This document shows, one piece after another, positions 42,411 through 51,578 of a DNA stretch of 64,000 nt. Position numbers and translations under genes: made by a program. How positions within the stretch are numbered: the stretch's first letter is position 1; every line of letters begins with the position of its first letter. The DNA comes from Streptomyces fructofermentans (GTDB taxonomy: Bacteria; Actinomycetota; Actinomycetes; Streptomycetales; Streptomycetaceae): assembly GCF_014651055.1 (NCBI RefSeq), contig NZ_BMWD01000028.1, forward strand, positions 57,953-121,952, written 5' to 3'. Below the pieces are notes generated by a model. The model ran no database searches. It was not told the DNA's origin and was given only the letters and a program-made list of their open reading frames with translations.

Positions 42411-43320
42411 GACCGGCGAGGAGCTGGAGGACGTCGTCCGGGACGAGGCCCTGCTGCGGCCCGCCGTCATGGACCTGTGCGAACGGCTCGGGATCACGGC
42501 GAAACCGCTGATCCGCTTCGTCGAGGGGTCGCTGCCGGTGTACTCGGTCGGCGCGGCCCACGTCGTGAAGCTGTTCCCCGCGTTCGAGAAGCTGGACGCG
42601 CTGCGCGAGGAGCGGGTCCTGACCCACGTGTACGGCAGACTGCCCGTGCCCACACCGCAGTTGTACTCGGCGGGCGCGTACAAGAACGGCTGGCACTTCG
42701 TCCTGATGTCCCGGCTGCCGGGCGAGAGCCTCGCGGAGGCGTGGCCGCGGATTCCGGCCGCGGACCAGGACCGCATCGTCACGGAGGCCGGCGAGGCCCT
42801 CGCGGCGCTGCACGCGCTGGACCCGGCGCCGCTCAGGAACTGCGTCGGCCCGTCCCAGTGGGGGCTGTTCGTCGACGCGCAGCGCGTGAACGCCGTGGAG
42901 CAGCAGCGCGAGGTCGGCCTCGGCCAGGAGTGGCTGGAGCAGATTCCGTGGTTCCTCAGCTCGGTGCCGCTGGCCCCGCCGCCGCGGCGCGTGCTGCTGC
43001 ACACGGAGTTCATGCGCCAGCACCTGACGGTGGACCCGGACGGCTGGCGCCTGACGGGCCTGTTCGACTTCGAGCCCGCGCTGATCGGCGACCCTGCGTA
43101 CGACTTCGTGGGGGTCGCCCTGTTCATCGCGTGCGGCCGGCCCCGGCTGCTCAAGCGGTTCTACGAGGCCTACGGGCGGGCCCCGTTCGACCCGCACACG
43201 CTGATGGCGTACACCCTGCTGCACGTCTACAGCAATCTGCCCTGGTACCTGCACACGATGCCCGATCCGCCCCGGCCGACCCTGGACGCGCTCGCGGAGA
43301 CCTGGTTCGCCACGGAGTGA
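42394..43320 (+). CDS. Phosphotransferase-fold (APH-like) protein with altered catalytic loop
   Basis: 308 residues. It has the aminoglycoside-phosphotransferase/choline-kinase-like fold: an ATP-lysine in HVVKLFP (K59), MSRLPGESLAEAW as the hinge region and a metal-binding DFE at residues 225-227 followed by PALIGDPAYDF. The catalytic loop, normally HGDxxxxN, reads H203-T-E-F-M-R-Q-H210: the catalytic Asp is Glu205 and the Asn is His210. It may be a weak kinase or a pseudokinase. The true substrate is unknown. An overlapping leader ORF precedes it. Confidence 0.8.
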   Translation: MLPLVETGEELEDVVRDEALLRPAVMDLCERLGITAKPLIRFVEGSLPVYSVGAAHVVKLFPAFEKLDALREERVLTHVYGRLPVPTPQLYSAGAYKNGWHFVLMSRLPGESLAEAWPRIPAADQDRIVTEAGEALAALHALDPAPLRNCVGPSQWGLFVDAQRVNAVEQQREVGLGQEWLEQIPWFLSSVPLAPPPRRVLLHTEFMRQHLTVDPDGWRLTGLFDFEPALIGDPAYDFVGVALFIACGRPRLLKRFYEAYGRAPFDPHTLMAYTLLHVYSNLPWYLHTMPDPPRPTLDALAETWFATE

Positions 43321-43325
43321 TCGCG

Positions 43326-43401
43326 GGCCCGGTTCCGCCCGTGCCCGCCCGCCCGTCCGTCCGTGCCCGCCCGTCCGCGCGGGCACAGGCGGAACCGGGC
43401 C
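43326..43401. terminator. Long bidirectional hairpin
   Basis: A 23-base arm at 43326-43348 (GGCCCGGTTCCGCCCGTGCC then CGC) pairs with 43379-43401 with one mismatch, and a 30-base Cys/Gly-poor loop rich in CCGT repeats lies between. It sits between convergent genes. Confidence 0.75.
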
Positions 43402-43408
43402 GGCCGGC

Positions 43409-44311
43409 TCAGGGCTTGCGGCCCGTGACCGCGTAGACGTTGATGTCCGCGTCCGTCACGTCGTTGATGTCGCGGTACCTGACCTTCTCGATGTCGTCGA
43501 GGGTGGCCAGGTAGCCGGGCTCCGGCTGCTCGGGCACGGGCGCCGCGCCGTCCGGCCGCCAGTGGTGGGCGGGGACGACACCGGGCTCGTCGACCTCCAG
43601 GCCGCTCTCGGTGAGGAACCGCTCGACCTCGGCCCGCGAACGCAGCACGAAGGTGAAACCGCGCTCGGTGTACGTCCGCTGGACCGCGCGGATGTTCTCC
43701 GGGTTGAGGTCCTCGGTGAGGTGGCTGAGCACCAGGCGGCTGCCGGAGGGCAGCGCGTCGATCAGCTCCCGCACGATGGGGTACGCCTGCTCGTCCTCGA
43801 CGAAGTGCAGGATCGCCACCAGCGCGAGGGCCACAGGCCGCTCCAGGTCCAGGGTCTTGGCGGCCGCGTCCAGGATCTGGCCGGGGTCCTCCAGCGCCGC
43901 GTCGATGTAATCGGTTCGGCCCTCGGGCCCGCTGGTGAGCAGGGCGCGCGCGTGGGCGAGGACGACCGGGTCGTTGTCGACGTACACGACCCGGGAGTCC
44001 GGGGCGATGCGCTGGGCGATCTGGTGGACGTTCTCCTGGGTCGGCAGGCCGGTGCCGATGTCCAGGTACTGCCGGATGCCCTCGTCCCGGGTCAGGGTGG
44101 TCACGGCCCGGCGCAGGAAGTCCCGGTTGTGCCGGACGTCGAGGTAGCCGCGCGGGTTGGCCGCGAGCGCCGCGGCGGCCGCGTTCCGGTCGACCTCGTA
44201 GTTGTCCTTGCCTCCGAGGAAGACGTCGTAGACACGGGCCGGGTGCGCCTTGGTGGTGTCGATCCTCCTCCTCAGCTCGGCCGGGTCCTGGCTGAGAGCA
44301 TCACCGGGCAT
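43409..44311 (-). CDS. SAM-dependent methyltransferase, DUF574 (SAV2177) family
   Basis: 300 residues. The family signature is plain: AHPARVYDVFLGGKDNYEVDR (about 22-42), RHNRDFLRRAV, then the SAM-binding loop LDIGTGLPTQENVH and VVYVDNDPVVLAHARALL. These proteins are expanded in Streptomyces; the methyl acceptor is unknown. The ATG follows a GGAGAT-like site. The gene stands alone between convergent phosphotransferase and upstream hemB, with terminators on both sides. Confidence 0.92.
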   Translation of the reverse strand: MPGDALSQDPAELRRRIDTTKAHPARVYDVFLGGKDNYEVDRNAAAAALAANPRGYLDVRHNRDFLRRAVTTLTRDEGIRQYLDIGTGLPTQENVHQIAQRIAPDSRVVYVDNDPVVLAHARALLTSGPEGRTDYIDAALEDPGQILDAAAKTLDLERPVALALVAILHFVEDEQAYPIVRELIDALPSGSRLVLSHLTEDLNPENIRAVQRTYTERGFTFVLRSRAEVERFLTESGLEVDEPGVVPAHHWRPDGAAPVPEQPEPGYLATLDDIEKVRYRDINDVTDADINVYAVTGRKP

Positions 44312-44434
44312 GGGGCATCTCCCTGGAGGGTCGTGTCACTGGACGGACAACAACCTAACTCCCAGGGCGACTTGATGGTGCCCTGACCACCGAGATTCCG
44401 GGAAAGGACACCGCCCGCCGGGTTTGGGGGGACC

Positions 44435-44466
44435 GACGGGCGGGCACATTCACGCGCCCGCCCGTC
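44435..44466 (-). terminator. Hairpin downstream of hemB
   Basis: A perfect 11-base stem GACGGGCGGGC-N10-GCCCGCCCGTC lies 53 bases after the hemB stop on the minus strand. Confidence 0.6.
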
Positions 44467-44518
44467 CCGGCAGCACCCCCGGCGGCAACCGGCCGCGGCC
44501 GGCATCCCCCGCAGCCGC

Positions 44519-45511
44519 TCAGCGCAGTCGCTGCGCCGCCTCGGTCGCCCAGTACGTCAGGATGTTCCGCGCGCCGGCCCGCTTGATCCCGGTGAGGGTC
44601 TCCAGGATCGCCCTGTCCCGGTCGATCCAGCCCTTCTCCGCGGCGGCCTCCACCATCGAGTACTCGCCGGAGATCTGGTAGGCGGCCACCGGCACGTCCA
44701 CCGCGTCCGCGACCCGCGCCAGGACGTCGAGGTAGGGACCGGCGGGCTTCACCATCACCATGTCGGCGCCCTCCTCCAGGTCGAGCGCCAGCTCCCGCAT
44801 GGACTCCCGCAGGTTCGCGGGGTCCTGCTGGTACGTCTTGCGGTCGCCCTTCAGCGAGGAGCCGACGGCCTCCCGGAACGGCCCGTAGAAGGCCGAGGAG
44901 TACTTGGCCGTGTAGGCGAGGATCGACACGTCCTCCCGGCCGATCTGGTCGAGGGCGTCGCGGATCACCCCGACCTGGCCGTCCATCATCCCGCTGGGCC
45001 CCACCACATGGGCCCCCGCGTCGGCCTGCACCTGGGCCATCTCCGCGTACCGCTCCAGGGTCGCGTCGTTGTCCACCCGGCCCTGCTCGTCCAGCACACC
45101 GCAGTGCCCGTGGTCGACGGTCTCGTCGAGGCACAGGTCGGACATCACCAGCAGATCGTCGCCGACCTCGGCGCGGACGTCGCGCAGGGCGACCTGGAGG
45201 ATGCCGTCCGGGTCCGTGCCCGGGGTGCCGACCGCGTCCTTCTTCGACTCCTCCGGCACGCCGAACAGCATGATCCCGGAGACACCGGCCGCCACCGCCT
45301 CGGCCGCCGCCTTCTTCAGACTGTCCCGGGTGTGCTGCACGACGCCGGGCATGGCCGCGATCGGCACGGGCTCGGAGACGCCCTCGCGCACGAACGCCGG
45401 GAGGATGAAGTCCGCGGGGTGCAGCCGGGTCTCGGCGACCATGCGCCGCATCGCGGGAGTGGTCCGCAGCCGCCGCGGCCGGGTGCCGGGGAAGGATCCG
45501 TACGTCGTCAT
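44519..45511 (-). CDS. hemB: Delta-aminolevulinic acid dehydratase (porphobilinogen synthase)
   Basis: 330 residues from ATG 45511. It joins two 5-aminolevulinates to porphobilinogen. The Schiff-base lysines are seen in LAYTAKYSSAFYGPFREA and MVMVKPAGPYLD. The metal region reads C127-L-D129-E-T-V-D-H-G-H-C137, in which the middle Cys of the zinc-binding C-x-C-x7-C form is Asp. So the site is intermediate between zinc- and magnesium-type enzymes. It lies 2 kb from hemD on the same strand, with a plus-strand oxidoreductase gene between, so it has its own transcript. Confidence 0.95.
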   Translation of the reverse strand: MTTYGSFPGTRPRRLRTTPAMRRMVAETRLHPADFILPAFVREGVSEPVPIAAMPGVVQHTRDSLKKAAAEAVAAGVSGIMLFGVPEESKKDAVGTPGTDPDGILQVALRDVRAEVGDDLLVMSDLCLDETVDHGHCGVLDEQGRVDNDATLERYAEMAQVQADAGAHVVGPSGMMDGQVGVIRDALDQIGREDVSILAYTAKYSSAFYGPFREAVGSSLKGDRKTYQQDPANLRESMRELALDLEEGADMVMVKPAGPYLDVLARVADAVDVPVAAYQISGEYSMVEAAAEKGWIDRDRAILETLTGIKRAGARNILTYWATEAAQRLR

Positions 45512-45714
45512 GGGACCTACGCTACGCCCGCCCGGCGGCCCCATTTGCCGACGGCCCGTCGGAGTCCGCGGCCCCCTCGGGCGCCCCCGCACCCCACGTG
45601 CGCAGCCCGCCCCCCGGGTCCAAGCTGGTGGGGCGGGGAGGCGGGCGGCCGCGTCGCCCGGGCCGCCGCCGGTACTCCGCCGCGCACCCCGTCCCGCGCT
45701 TCCGGGAGGACGCG

Positions 45715-47103
45715 ATGACCGCCACGCACGCCGTGCCCGACCTCTTCGCCCTGTCCGGGATCGCCGGTCCCGTCCTGAGACCCGGGGACGACGGGTACGC
45801 GGACGAGGTGACCGGCTTCAACCTGTCCGGGCAGTTCGCGCCCGACGTCGTCGTCGGGGCGACGGGCACGGCCGACGTCGTGACGGCGATGCGCTGGGCC
45901 GCCGCCACCGGCACGCCCGTCGCCGTCCAGGCCACCGGCCACGGCGCCAACCACACCGTCGACGGCGGCCTGCTGATCAGCACCGCCCGCATGACCGGCG
46001 TACGGATCGACCCGCGTGCGCGCACCGCGACGGTCGCCGCCGGAGCGAGGTGGCGGCACGTCCTGGAGGCGGCCGCCCCGCACGGACTCGGCGCCCTCGC
46101 CGGCTCGTCCTCGGGCGTCGGCGCGGTCGGCTACACGCTGGGCGGCGGGCTCCCCGTACTCGGCCGGACCCACGGCTACGCGTCCGACCTGGTCCGCTCC
46201 TTCGAGGTGGTCACGCCCGACGGGACGCTGCGCGACGTGGACGCCGCGGGCGAGCCCGAACTGTTCCGGGCGCTCCGCGGCGGCAAGGGCAACGTCGGCG
46301 TCGTGACGTCGATGGTGTGCGGGCTGCTGCCGCCGGCCCGGCTCCTCGGCGGCGGCGTCCATTTCCCCGGCGAGCACGCCGGGACCGTCCTGCGCACCTG
46401 GCTGGACTGGGTCAGGACGGTGCCCGAGGAGATGAACAGCGCCTTCGCGCTGCTGCGGCTGCCGCCCCTCCCGGAGATCCCCGAACCCCTGCGCGGCGGC
46501 TTCTGGGCCCGGGTCGTGGCCGCCTGGACCGGCGATCCGGCCGAGGGCGAACGGCTGCTCGCCCCCGTCCGCGCCGCCGCGCCCGTGACCGTCGACACGG
46601 TGGCGGAACTCGACTACGCGTCTACGGACCGCGTCTACGCCGAACCCGCCGACCCGCTGCCGGCACGGGAGTCCTGCGTACTGCTGCCGGACCTGTCCCC
46701 CGACGCCGTACGGGCGCTCCTGGACCGGGCCGGCCCGGGAGCGGACTGCCCGCTGCACGCGGTGCAGCTGCGCGCCATGGGCGGCGCGCTGGCGCGTCCG
46801 GCCGCCGTCGACGACACGGTCTGCGCCCGCGACGCGCGGTTCCTGCTGGAGGCCGTCGGCGTCGTGCCGGACCCCGAGGCCGCCATGGCGGTCCAGGCCG
46901 CCACCGCCGGGCTCCAGAGCGCCATGGCCCCCTACGGCACGGGGCTGACCATGGTCAACATCCACGGCACCCCGGGCGACGAGCCGGACCGCGCCCGCGC
47001 CTGGACCCCCGAGGTGTACGCGTTCCTCCAGCACGCGAAGGCGGTGTACGACCCGGCGAACCTGCTGCGCTTCGGCCACGCGGTGCCCCCGGAGGCGGCA
47101 TGA
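45715..47103 (+). CDS. FAD-binding (BBE-like) oxidoreductase
   Basis: 462 residues behind GGGAGGA. The PP-loop FAD domain has TPVAVQATGHGANHTVDGG (the histidine that may link FAD) and GSSSGVGAVGYTLGGGLPVLGRTHGYASDLV. The last part VYAFLQHAKAVYDPANLLRFGH is the berberine-bridge-like C-terminus. The family oxidises sugars, alkaloids or alcohols with O2. The usual second covalent-linking Cys is not evident, so attachment through one residue is likely. Substrate unknown. It lies on the opposite strand to the heme genes and is probably unrelated to them. Confidence 0.88.
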   Translation: MTATHAVPDLFALSGIAGPVLRPGDDGYADEVTGFNLSGQFAPDVVVGATGTADVVTAMRWAAATGTPVAVQATGHGANHTVDGGLLISTARMTGVRIDPRARTATVAAGARWRHVLEAAAPHGLGALAGSSSGVGAVGYTLGGGLPVLGRTHGYASDLVRSFEVVTPDGTLRDVDAAGEPELFRALRGGKGNVGVVTSMVCGLLPPARLLGGGVHFPGEHAGTVLRTWLDWVRTVPEEMNSAFALLRLPPLPEIPEPLRGGFWARVVAAWTGDPAEGERLLAPVRAAAPVTVDTVAELDYASTDRVYAEPADPLPARESCVLLPDLSPDAVRALLDRAGPGADCPLHAVQLRAMGGALARPAAVDDTVCARDARFLLEAVGVVPDPEAAMAVQAATAGLQSAMAPYGTGLTMVNIHGTPGDEPDRARAWTPEVYAFLQHAKAVYDPANLLRFGHAVPPEAA

Positions 47104-47167
47104 CGACGCCCGGCGCCCTCTCGGGGGACACCGGGCGTGCCGACGCGTACGACGTACGGCTGCCGCG

Positions 47168-48853
47168 CTAGGTCGTGCGGCGCCGCCGGGAGCCCGGGCG
47201 CCGCTCGCTGGGCCGGGTCACGGGGTCGCCGGCCTCCAGCGCGGCGGCCCTGCGGCGCAGCCCGAAGTCCGCGAGCGCCTCCGCCAGCCTGTGCACGGAC
47301 GGCTCCGGGGCCATGACGTCGACCCGCAGCCCGTGCTCCTCCGCCGTCTTGGCGGTCGCCGGACCGATGCACGCGATGACCGTCACGTTGTGCGGCTTGC
47401 CGGCGATGCCGACCAGGTTCCGCACGGTGGACGACGAGGTGAACAGGACCGCGTCGAAGCCGCCGCCCTTGATCGCCTCCCGGGTCTCGGCCGGCGGCGG
47501 CGAGGCGCGCACGGTCCGGTAGGCCGTGACGTCGTCGACCTCCCAGCCCAGCTCGATGAGCCCGGCGACGAGCGTCTCCGTGGCGATGTCGGCGCGCGGC
47601 AGGAACACCCGGTCGATCGGGTCGAAGACCGGGTCGTACGGCGGCCAGTCCTCCAGGAGGCCGGCGGCCGACTGCTCGCCGCTCGGCACCAGGTCGGGCT
47701 TCACACCGAAGGCGATCAGCGCGTTGGCGGTCTGCTCGCCGACGGCCGCGACCTTGATGCCCGCGAAGGCACGCGCGTCGAGCCCGTACTCCTCGAACTT
47801 CTCCCGCACCGCCTTCACGGCGTTGACCGAGGTGAACGCGATCCACTCGTAACGGCCCGTCACCAGGCCCTTGACCGCGCGCTCCATCTGCTGCGGGGTG
47901 CGCGGCGGCTCGACGGCGATCGTCGGCACCTCGTGGGGCACGGCGCCGTAGGACCGCAACTGGTCGGAGAGCGAGGCCGCCTGCTCCTTCGTACGCGGGA
48001 CGAGCACCCTCCAGCCGAACAGCGGCTTGGACTCGAACCACGACAACTGGTCGCGCTGGGCGGCCGCGGAACGCTCACCGACCACGACTATCACGGGCCG
48101 TCCGCCGTCCGGCGAGGGCAGCACCTTCGCCTGCTTCAGCGTCTGCGCGATCGTCCCGAGCGTCGCGGACCAGGTCCGCTGCCGCGTGGTCGTGCCGGCG
48201 ACGGTCACCGTCATCGGCGTGTCGGGCTTGCGCCCCGCCGCGACGAGCTCCCCGGCCGCGGCACCCACGGAGTCCAGGGTCGCCGAGACGACCACGGTCC
48301 CGTCGGACGCGCCGACCTCGGTCCAGCAACGGCCGGACGCGGTGCGGGCGTCCACGAACCGCACGTCCGCGCCCTGGGCGTCGCGCAGCGGCACACCGGC
48401 GTACGCGGGCACACCGACCGCGGTGGCCACACCGGGCACCACCTCGAAGGGCACGCCCGCGGCGACGCAGGCGAGCATCTCCTCGGCGGCGTACGCGTCG
48501 AGTCCGGGGTCGCCCGAGACCGCACGGACGACCCGCCTGCCACCCCTCGCGGCCCCCATGACAATATTGGCCGCGTCCTTCGACGCGGGGACGCCAGGGG
48601 TGGTTGACGCGCCGTCAACCACCGTCAGTTGAGGTGTGTCCGGGCTCGGACCCGAATCGGTGTCGAGCACGGTGACGTCCGCCCTGGCGTGCGTGCGGAC
48701 GACGTCGAGCACTTCGGGTTCGGCGACCAGGACATCCGCGTTCGCCAGCGCCTCGACGGCGCGCAGAGTCAGCAGTCCCGGATCCCCGGGTCCGGCACCG
48801 AGGAAGGTGACGTGCCCGTGTTCGAGGCCGGCGGGAAGGGTGGTGGGGCTCAA
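47168..48853 (-). CDS. hemD: Uroporphyrinogen-III synthase with N-terminal methyltransferase-like domain
   Basis: 561 residues from a TTG start at 48853 that overlaps the hemC stop as TTGA, with GGGGGAG eight bases upstream and no better start nearby. Residues about 1-250 are SUMT-like: VTFLGAGPGDPGLLTLRAVEAL and GVPFEVVPGVATAVGVPAYAGVPL, but the usual LKGGDPF loop reads AVSGDPGLD. Residues about 270-535 are HemD: GWRVLVPRTKEQAASLSDQLRSYGAVP, WIAFTSVNAVKAVREKF and VLFTSSSTVRNLVGI. It closes the linear tetrapyrrole to uroporphyrinogen III. Whether the methyltransferase part is active is uncertain. Confidence 0.9.
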   Translation of the reverse strand: MSPTTLPAGLEHGHVTFLGAGPGDPGLLTLRAVEALANADVLVAEPEVLDVVRTHARADVTVLDTDSGPSPDTPQLTVVDGASTTPGVPASKDAANIVMGAARGGRRVVRAVSGDPGLDAYAAEEMLACVAAGVPFEVVPGVATAVGVPAYAGVPLRDAQGADVRFVDARTASGRCWTEVGASDGTVVVSATLDSVGAAAGELVAAGRKPDTPMTVTVAGTTTRQRTWSATLGTIAQTLKQAKVLPSPDGGRPVIVVVGERSAAAQRDQLSWFESKPLFGWRVLVPRTKEQAASLSDQLRSYGAVPHEVPTIAVEPPRTPQQMERAVKGLVTGRYEWIAFTSVNAVKAVREKFEEYGLDARAFAGIKVAAVGEQTANALIAFGVKPDLVPSGEQSAAGLLEDWPPYDPVFDPIDRVFLPRADIATETLVAGLIELGWEVDDVTAYRTVRASPPPAETREAIKGGGFDAVLFTSSSTVRNLVGIAGKPHNVTVIACIGPATAKTAEEHGLRVDVMAPEPSVHRLAEALADFGLRRRAAALEAGDPVTRPSERRPGSRRRRTT

Positions 48854-49869
48854 TGTGCTCGCTCCCCCATCAGACCGGCCGCGCCCTTGGCAAGCATCTC
48901 GGCGGCGAGTTCACGGCCGAGCTCCATTGCTTGGTCATGTGTCTCGGGCACGGGACCGGTGGTGGACAACTGCACCAGCGTCGAGCCGTCGGTCGTGCCG
49001 ACGACGCCGCGCAGGCGCATTTCGCTGACAATCTGCCCGTCGGCCAGAAGGTCGGCGAACGCACCCACAGGTGCGCTGCAGCCGGCCTCCAGGGCGGCGA
49101 GCAGGGACCGCTCGGCGGTCACGGCGACCCGGGTGACCGGGTCGTCGAGCTCGGCGAGCGCGGCGGCGAGGGCTGCGTTGTCCGCAGCGCACTCGATCGC
49201 CAGTGCCCCCTGGCCGGGGGCGGGCAGAACGGTGTCGACCGGCAGGAAGTCGGTCGCTTCGGCGATCCGGCCGATGCGGCGCAGACCGGCGGCGGCGAGT
49301 ACCACGGCGTCCAGCTCACCGGAGTGCACGTACCCGATGCGGGTGTCGATGTTCCCCCGGATCGGGACGGTCCGTATCTCCGTGCGGTGGCTGCGCGCGT
49401 ACGCGTTCAGCTGCGCCATGCGACGCGACGAGCCGGTACCGATGCGCGCCCCGTCCGGAAGCTCGGCGAACGTGAGGCCGTCCCGCGCGACGAGTACGTC
49501 ACGCGCGTCCTCGCGCACCGGGACCGCCGCGAGCACCAGCTCCGCGGGCTGCGCCGTCGGCAGGTCCTTGAGGGAGTGCACGGCGAAGTCCACCTCGCCC
49601 CGCAGCAGCGCGTCGCGCAGGGCCGTCACGAAGACGCCCGTGCCGCCGATCTGCGACAGGTGCTCCCGGGACGTGTCCCCGTAGGTCGTGATCTCCACGA
49701 GCTCGACGGGACGTCCGGTCACCCGGCTCACGGCGTCGGCAACCTGCCCGGACTGCGCCATGGCGAGCTTGCTGCGCCTGGTCCCCAGCCTCAGGACCCC
49801 TTCTTGGTCTGTTCGCCCAAGGGGTGCGGCAGCCGGTGCGCGCCCCTTCGGCTCACGCGGCTCACTCAT
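48850..49869 (-). CDS. hemC: Porphobilinogen deaminase (hydroxymethylbilane synthase)
   Basis: 339 residues. It condenses four porphobilinogens into hydroxymethylbilane. The dipyrromethane-cofactor cysteine is in LEAGCSAPVGAFA (about 258), and SLKDLPTAQPAELVLAAVPVREDARDVLV, GTSSRRMAQL and RGNIDTRI are classic. A Pro/Ala-rich leader of about 24 residues precedes the core. The ATG overlaps the hemA stop as ATGA and its own stop overlaps hemD, so rex-hemA-hemC-hemD is one tightly coupled operon. Confidence 0.96.
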   Translation of the reverse strand: MSEPREPKGRAPAAAPLGRTDQEGVLRLGTRRSKLAMAQSGQVADAVSRVTGRPVELVEITTYGDTSREHLSQIGGTGVFVTALRDALLRGEVDFAVHSLKDLPTAQPAELVLAAVPVREDARDVLVARDGLTFAELPDGARIGTGSSRRMAQLNAYARSHRTEIRTVPIRGNIDTRIGYVHSGELDAVVLAAAGLRRIGRIAEATDFLPVDTVLPAPGQGALAIECAADNAALAAALAELDDPVTRVAVTAERSLLAALEAGCSAPVGAFADLLADGQIVSEMRLRGVVGTTDGSTLVQLSTTGPVPETHDQAMELGRELAAEMLAKGAAGLMGERAH

Positions 49870-51578
49870 GCTCGCCCTCGGTTCTCGGCGTTCTCTGCGT
49901 TCATGACGCTCTCGGTGTGCTTGCTGTCCTCGGCCCGCGAGACGGCGGCCACCGTCTCGGGGTCCAGGTCGAAAAGGGTCCGCAGCGCGTCCGCGTACCC
50001 GGCACCGCCGGGCTCCGCGGCCAACTGCTTGACCCGTACGGTCGGCGCGTGCAGCAGTTTGTCCACCACGCGTCGCACGGTCTGGGTGATCTCGCCGCGC
50101 TGCTTCTCGTCGAGGCCGGGCAGCCGGCCGTCGAGCCGGGCGATCTCGCCGGCCACGACGTCGGCGGCCATCGTCCGCAGCGCCACGACGGTCGGCGTGA
50201 TGTGCGCGGCCCGCTGAGCGGCGCCGAAGGCGGCGACCTCGTCGGAGACGATACGCCGCACCTGGTCCACGTCGGCCGCCATCGGCGCGTCCGCGGACGC
50301 CTCCGCCAGCGACTCGATGTCGACCAGCCGCACGCCGAGCAGCCGGTGCACGGCCGCGTCGATGTCACGGGGCATGGCCAGGTCGAGCAGCGAGAGCACG
50401 GGAGCGGGCCGGGGCGCCTCGACGGCGGACTCGGGCCTGCGGCGCTCGGGCACCCGTCCGACCAGGGCCGCGGTCGCGGCGAGGGCGGTGATCACGTCGG
50501 AGTCGGCGTCCAGCGAGTGGCGGTTGTCACGTCGGTCGACCGTGCCGTTGTCCACCCAGGCGGCGTGCTGCTCCAGGGTCGCCGCGTCCATGCCGGCCAC
50601 CGCGGCCTCCCCCATGACGGAGAAGCCGTTGGCGCCCTGCACGGCGGACAGCTCCAGCGGGCAGCCCTCCTCGGTGCCGACGCTGGTGGGCGGCAGCCCG
50701 GACCGCACGGCCGCGCGCCGCAGGGCCGGTGCGCCGGTGCGTCCCTCGACGGCCGCGGCGACGGCGCCGGCCGGCAGGACCAGACCGGTCGCGCCGGTGC
50801 AGGAGACCGCGATGTCGGCACGTGTCAGTTCGTCGGGGACCGCGTCCATGGGGATCGCGCGCGCGGGCAGGTCGGTGCCGCCCTGCTCGTTGAGGATCTC
50901 GGCGAGGCGCTCGGCCCGGTCGAACGTCCGGTTGGCGACGACGACCTCGGCGACCCCGGCGCGCGCGAGCGTGGCCGCGGCGAGCGAGGACATCGAGCCC
51001 GCGCCGATCACCAGGGCCCGCTTGCCCCGGGCCCAGGCCTCGACGGGGGCACCCGCCGAGAGCTGTTCGAGGCCGAACGTCACCAGGGACTGCCCGGCCC
51101 GGTCGATGCCGGTCTCCGAGTGGGCGCGCTTGCCGACCCGCAGCGCCTGCTGGAACAGGTCGTTCAGCAGCCGCCCGGCCGTGTGCAGCTCCTGGGCGGT
51201 GGCGAGGGCGTCCTTGATCTGGCCGAGGATCTGCCCCTCGCCCACGACCATCGAGTCGAGCCCGCAGGCCACCGAGAAGAAGTGGTGGACCGCGCGGTCC
51301 TCGTAGTGCACGTAGAGGTGGGGGGTGAGCTCGTCCAGCCCGACCCCGCTGTGCTGCGCGAGCAGCGTGGAGAGCTCGGCGACGCCCGCGTGGAACTTGT
51401 CCACGTCGGCGTAGAGCTCGATCCGGTTGCAGGTGGCGAGCACCGCGGCCTCGGCGGACGGCTCGGCGGCGACCGTGTCCTGGAGCAGCTTGACCTGGGC
51501 GTCCGCGGACAGCGCGGCCCGCTCCAGGACGCTGACCGGAGCGCTGCGGTGGCTCAGCCCGACAACGAGCAGACTCAT
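49866..51578 (-). CDS. hemA: Glutamyl-tRNA reductase
   Basis: 570 residues, longer than the usual ~420-430. It reduces Glu-tRNA to glutamate-1-semialdehyde with NADPH, the first step of the C5 route. The catalytic Cys lies in VLATCNRIELYA (about 50), then VACGLDSMVVGEGQILGQIKDA and the NADPH loop ALVIGAGSMSSLAAATLARAG. An insert of roughly 120 residues (about 270-390, Gly/Ala/Val-rich) interrupts the nucleotide domain before PVLSLLDLAMPRDIDAAV. I recall such an insert in Streptomyces HemA. The start overlaps the rex stop as ATGA. Confidence 0.95.
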   Translation of the reverse strand: MSLLVVGLSHRSAPVSVLERAALSADAQVKLLQDTVAAEPSAEAAVLATCNRIELYADVDKFHAGVAELSTLLAQHSGVGLDELTPHLYVHYEDRAVHHFFSVACGLDSMVVGEGQILGQIKDALATAQELHTAGRLLNDLFQQALRVGKRAHSETGIDRAGQSLVTFGLEQLSAGAPVEAWARGKRALVIGAGSMSSLAAATLARAGVAEVVVANRTFDRAERLAEILNEQGGTDLPARAIPMDAVPDELTRADIAVSCTGATGLVLPAGAVAAAVEGRTGAPALRRAAVRSGLPPTSVGTEEGCPLELSAVQGANGFSVMGEAAVAGMDAATLEQHAAWVDNGTVDRRDNRHSLDADSDVITALAATAALVGRVPERRRPESAVEAPRPAPVLSLLDLAMPRDIDAAVHRLLGVRLVDIESLAEASADAPMAADVDQVRRIVSDEVAAFGAAQRAAHITPTVVALRTMAADVVAGEIARLDGRLPGLDEKQRGEITQTVRRVVDKLLHAPTVRVKQLAAEPGGAGYADALRTLFDLDPETVAAVSRAEDSKHTESVMNAENAENRGRA

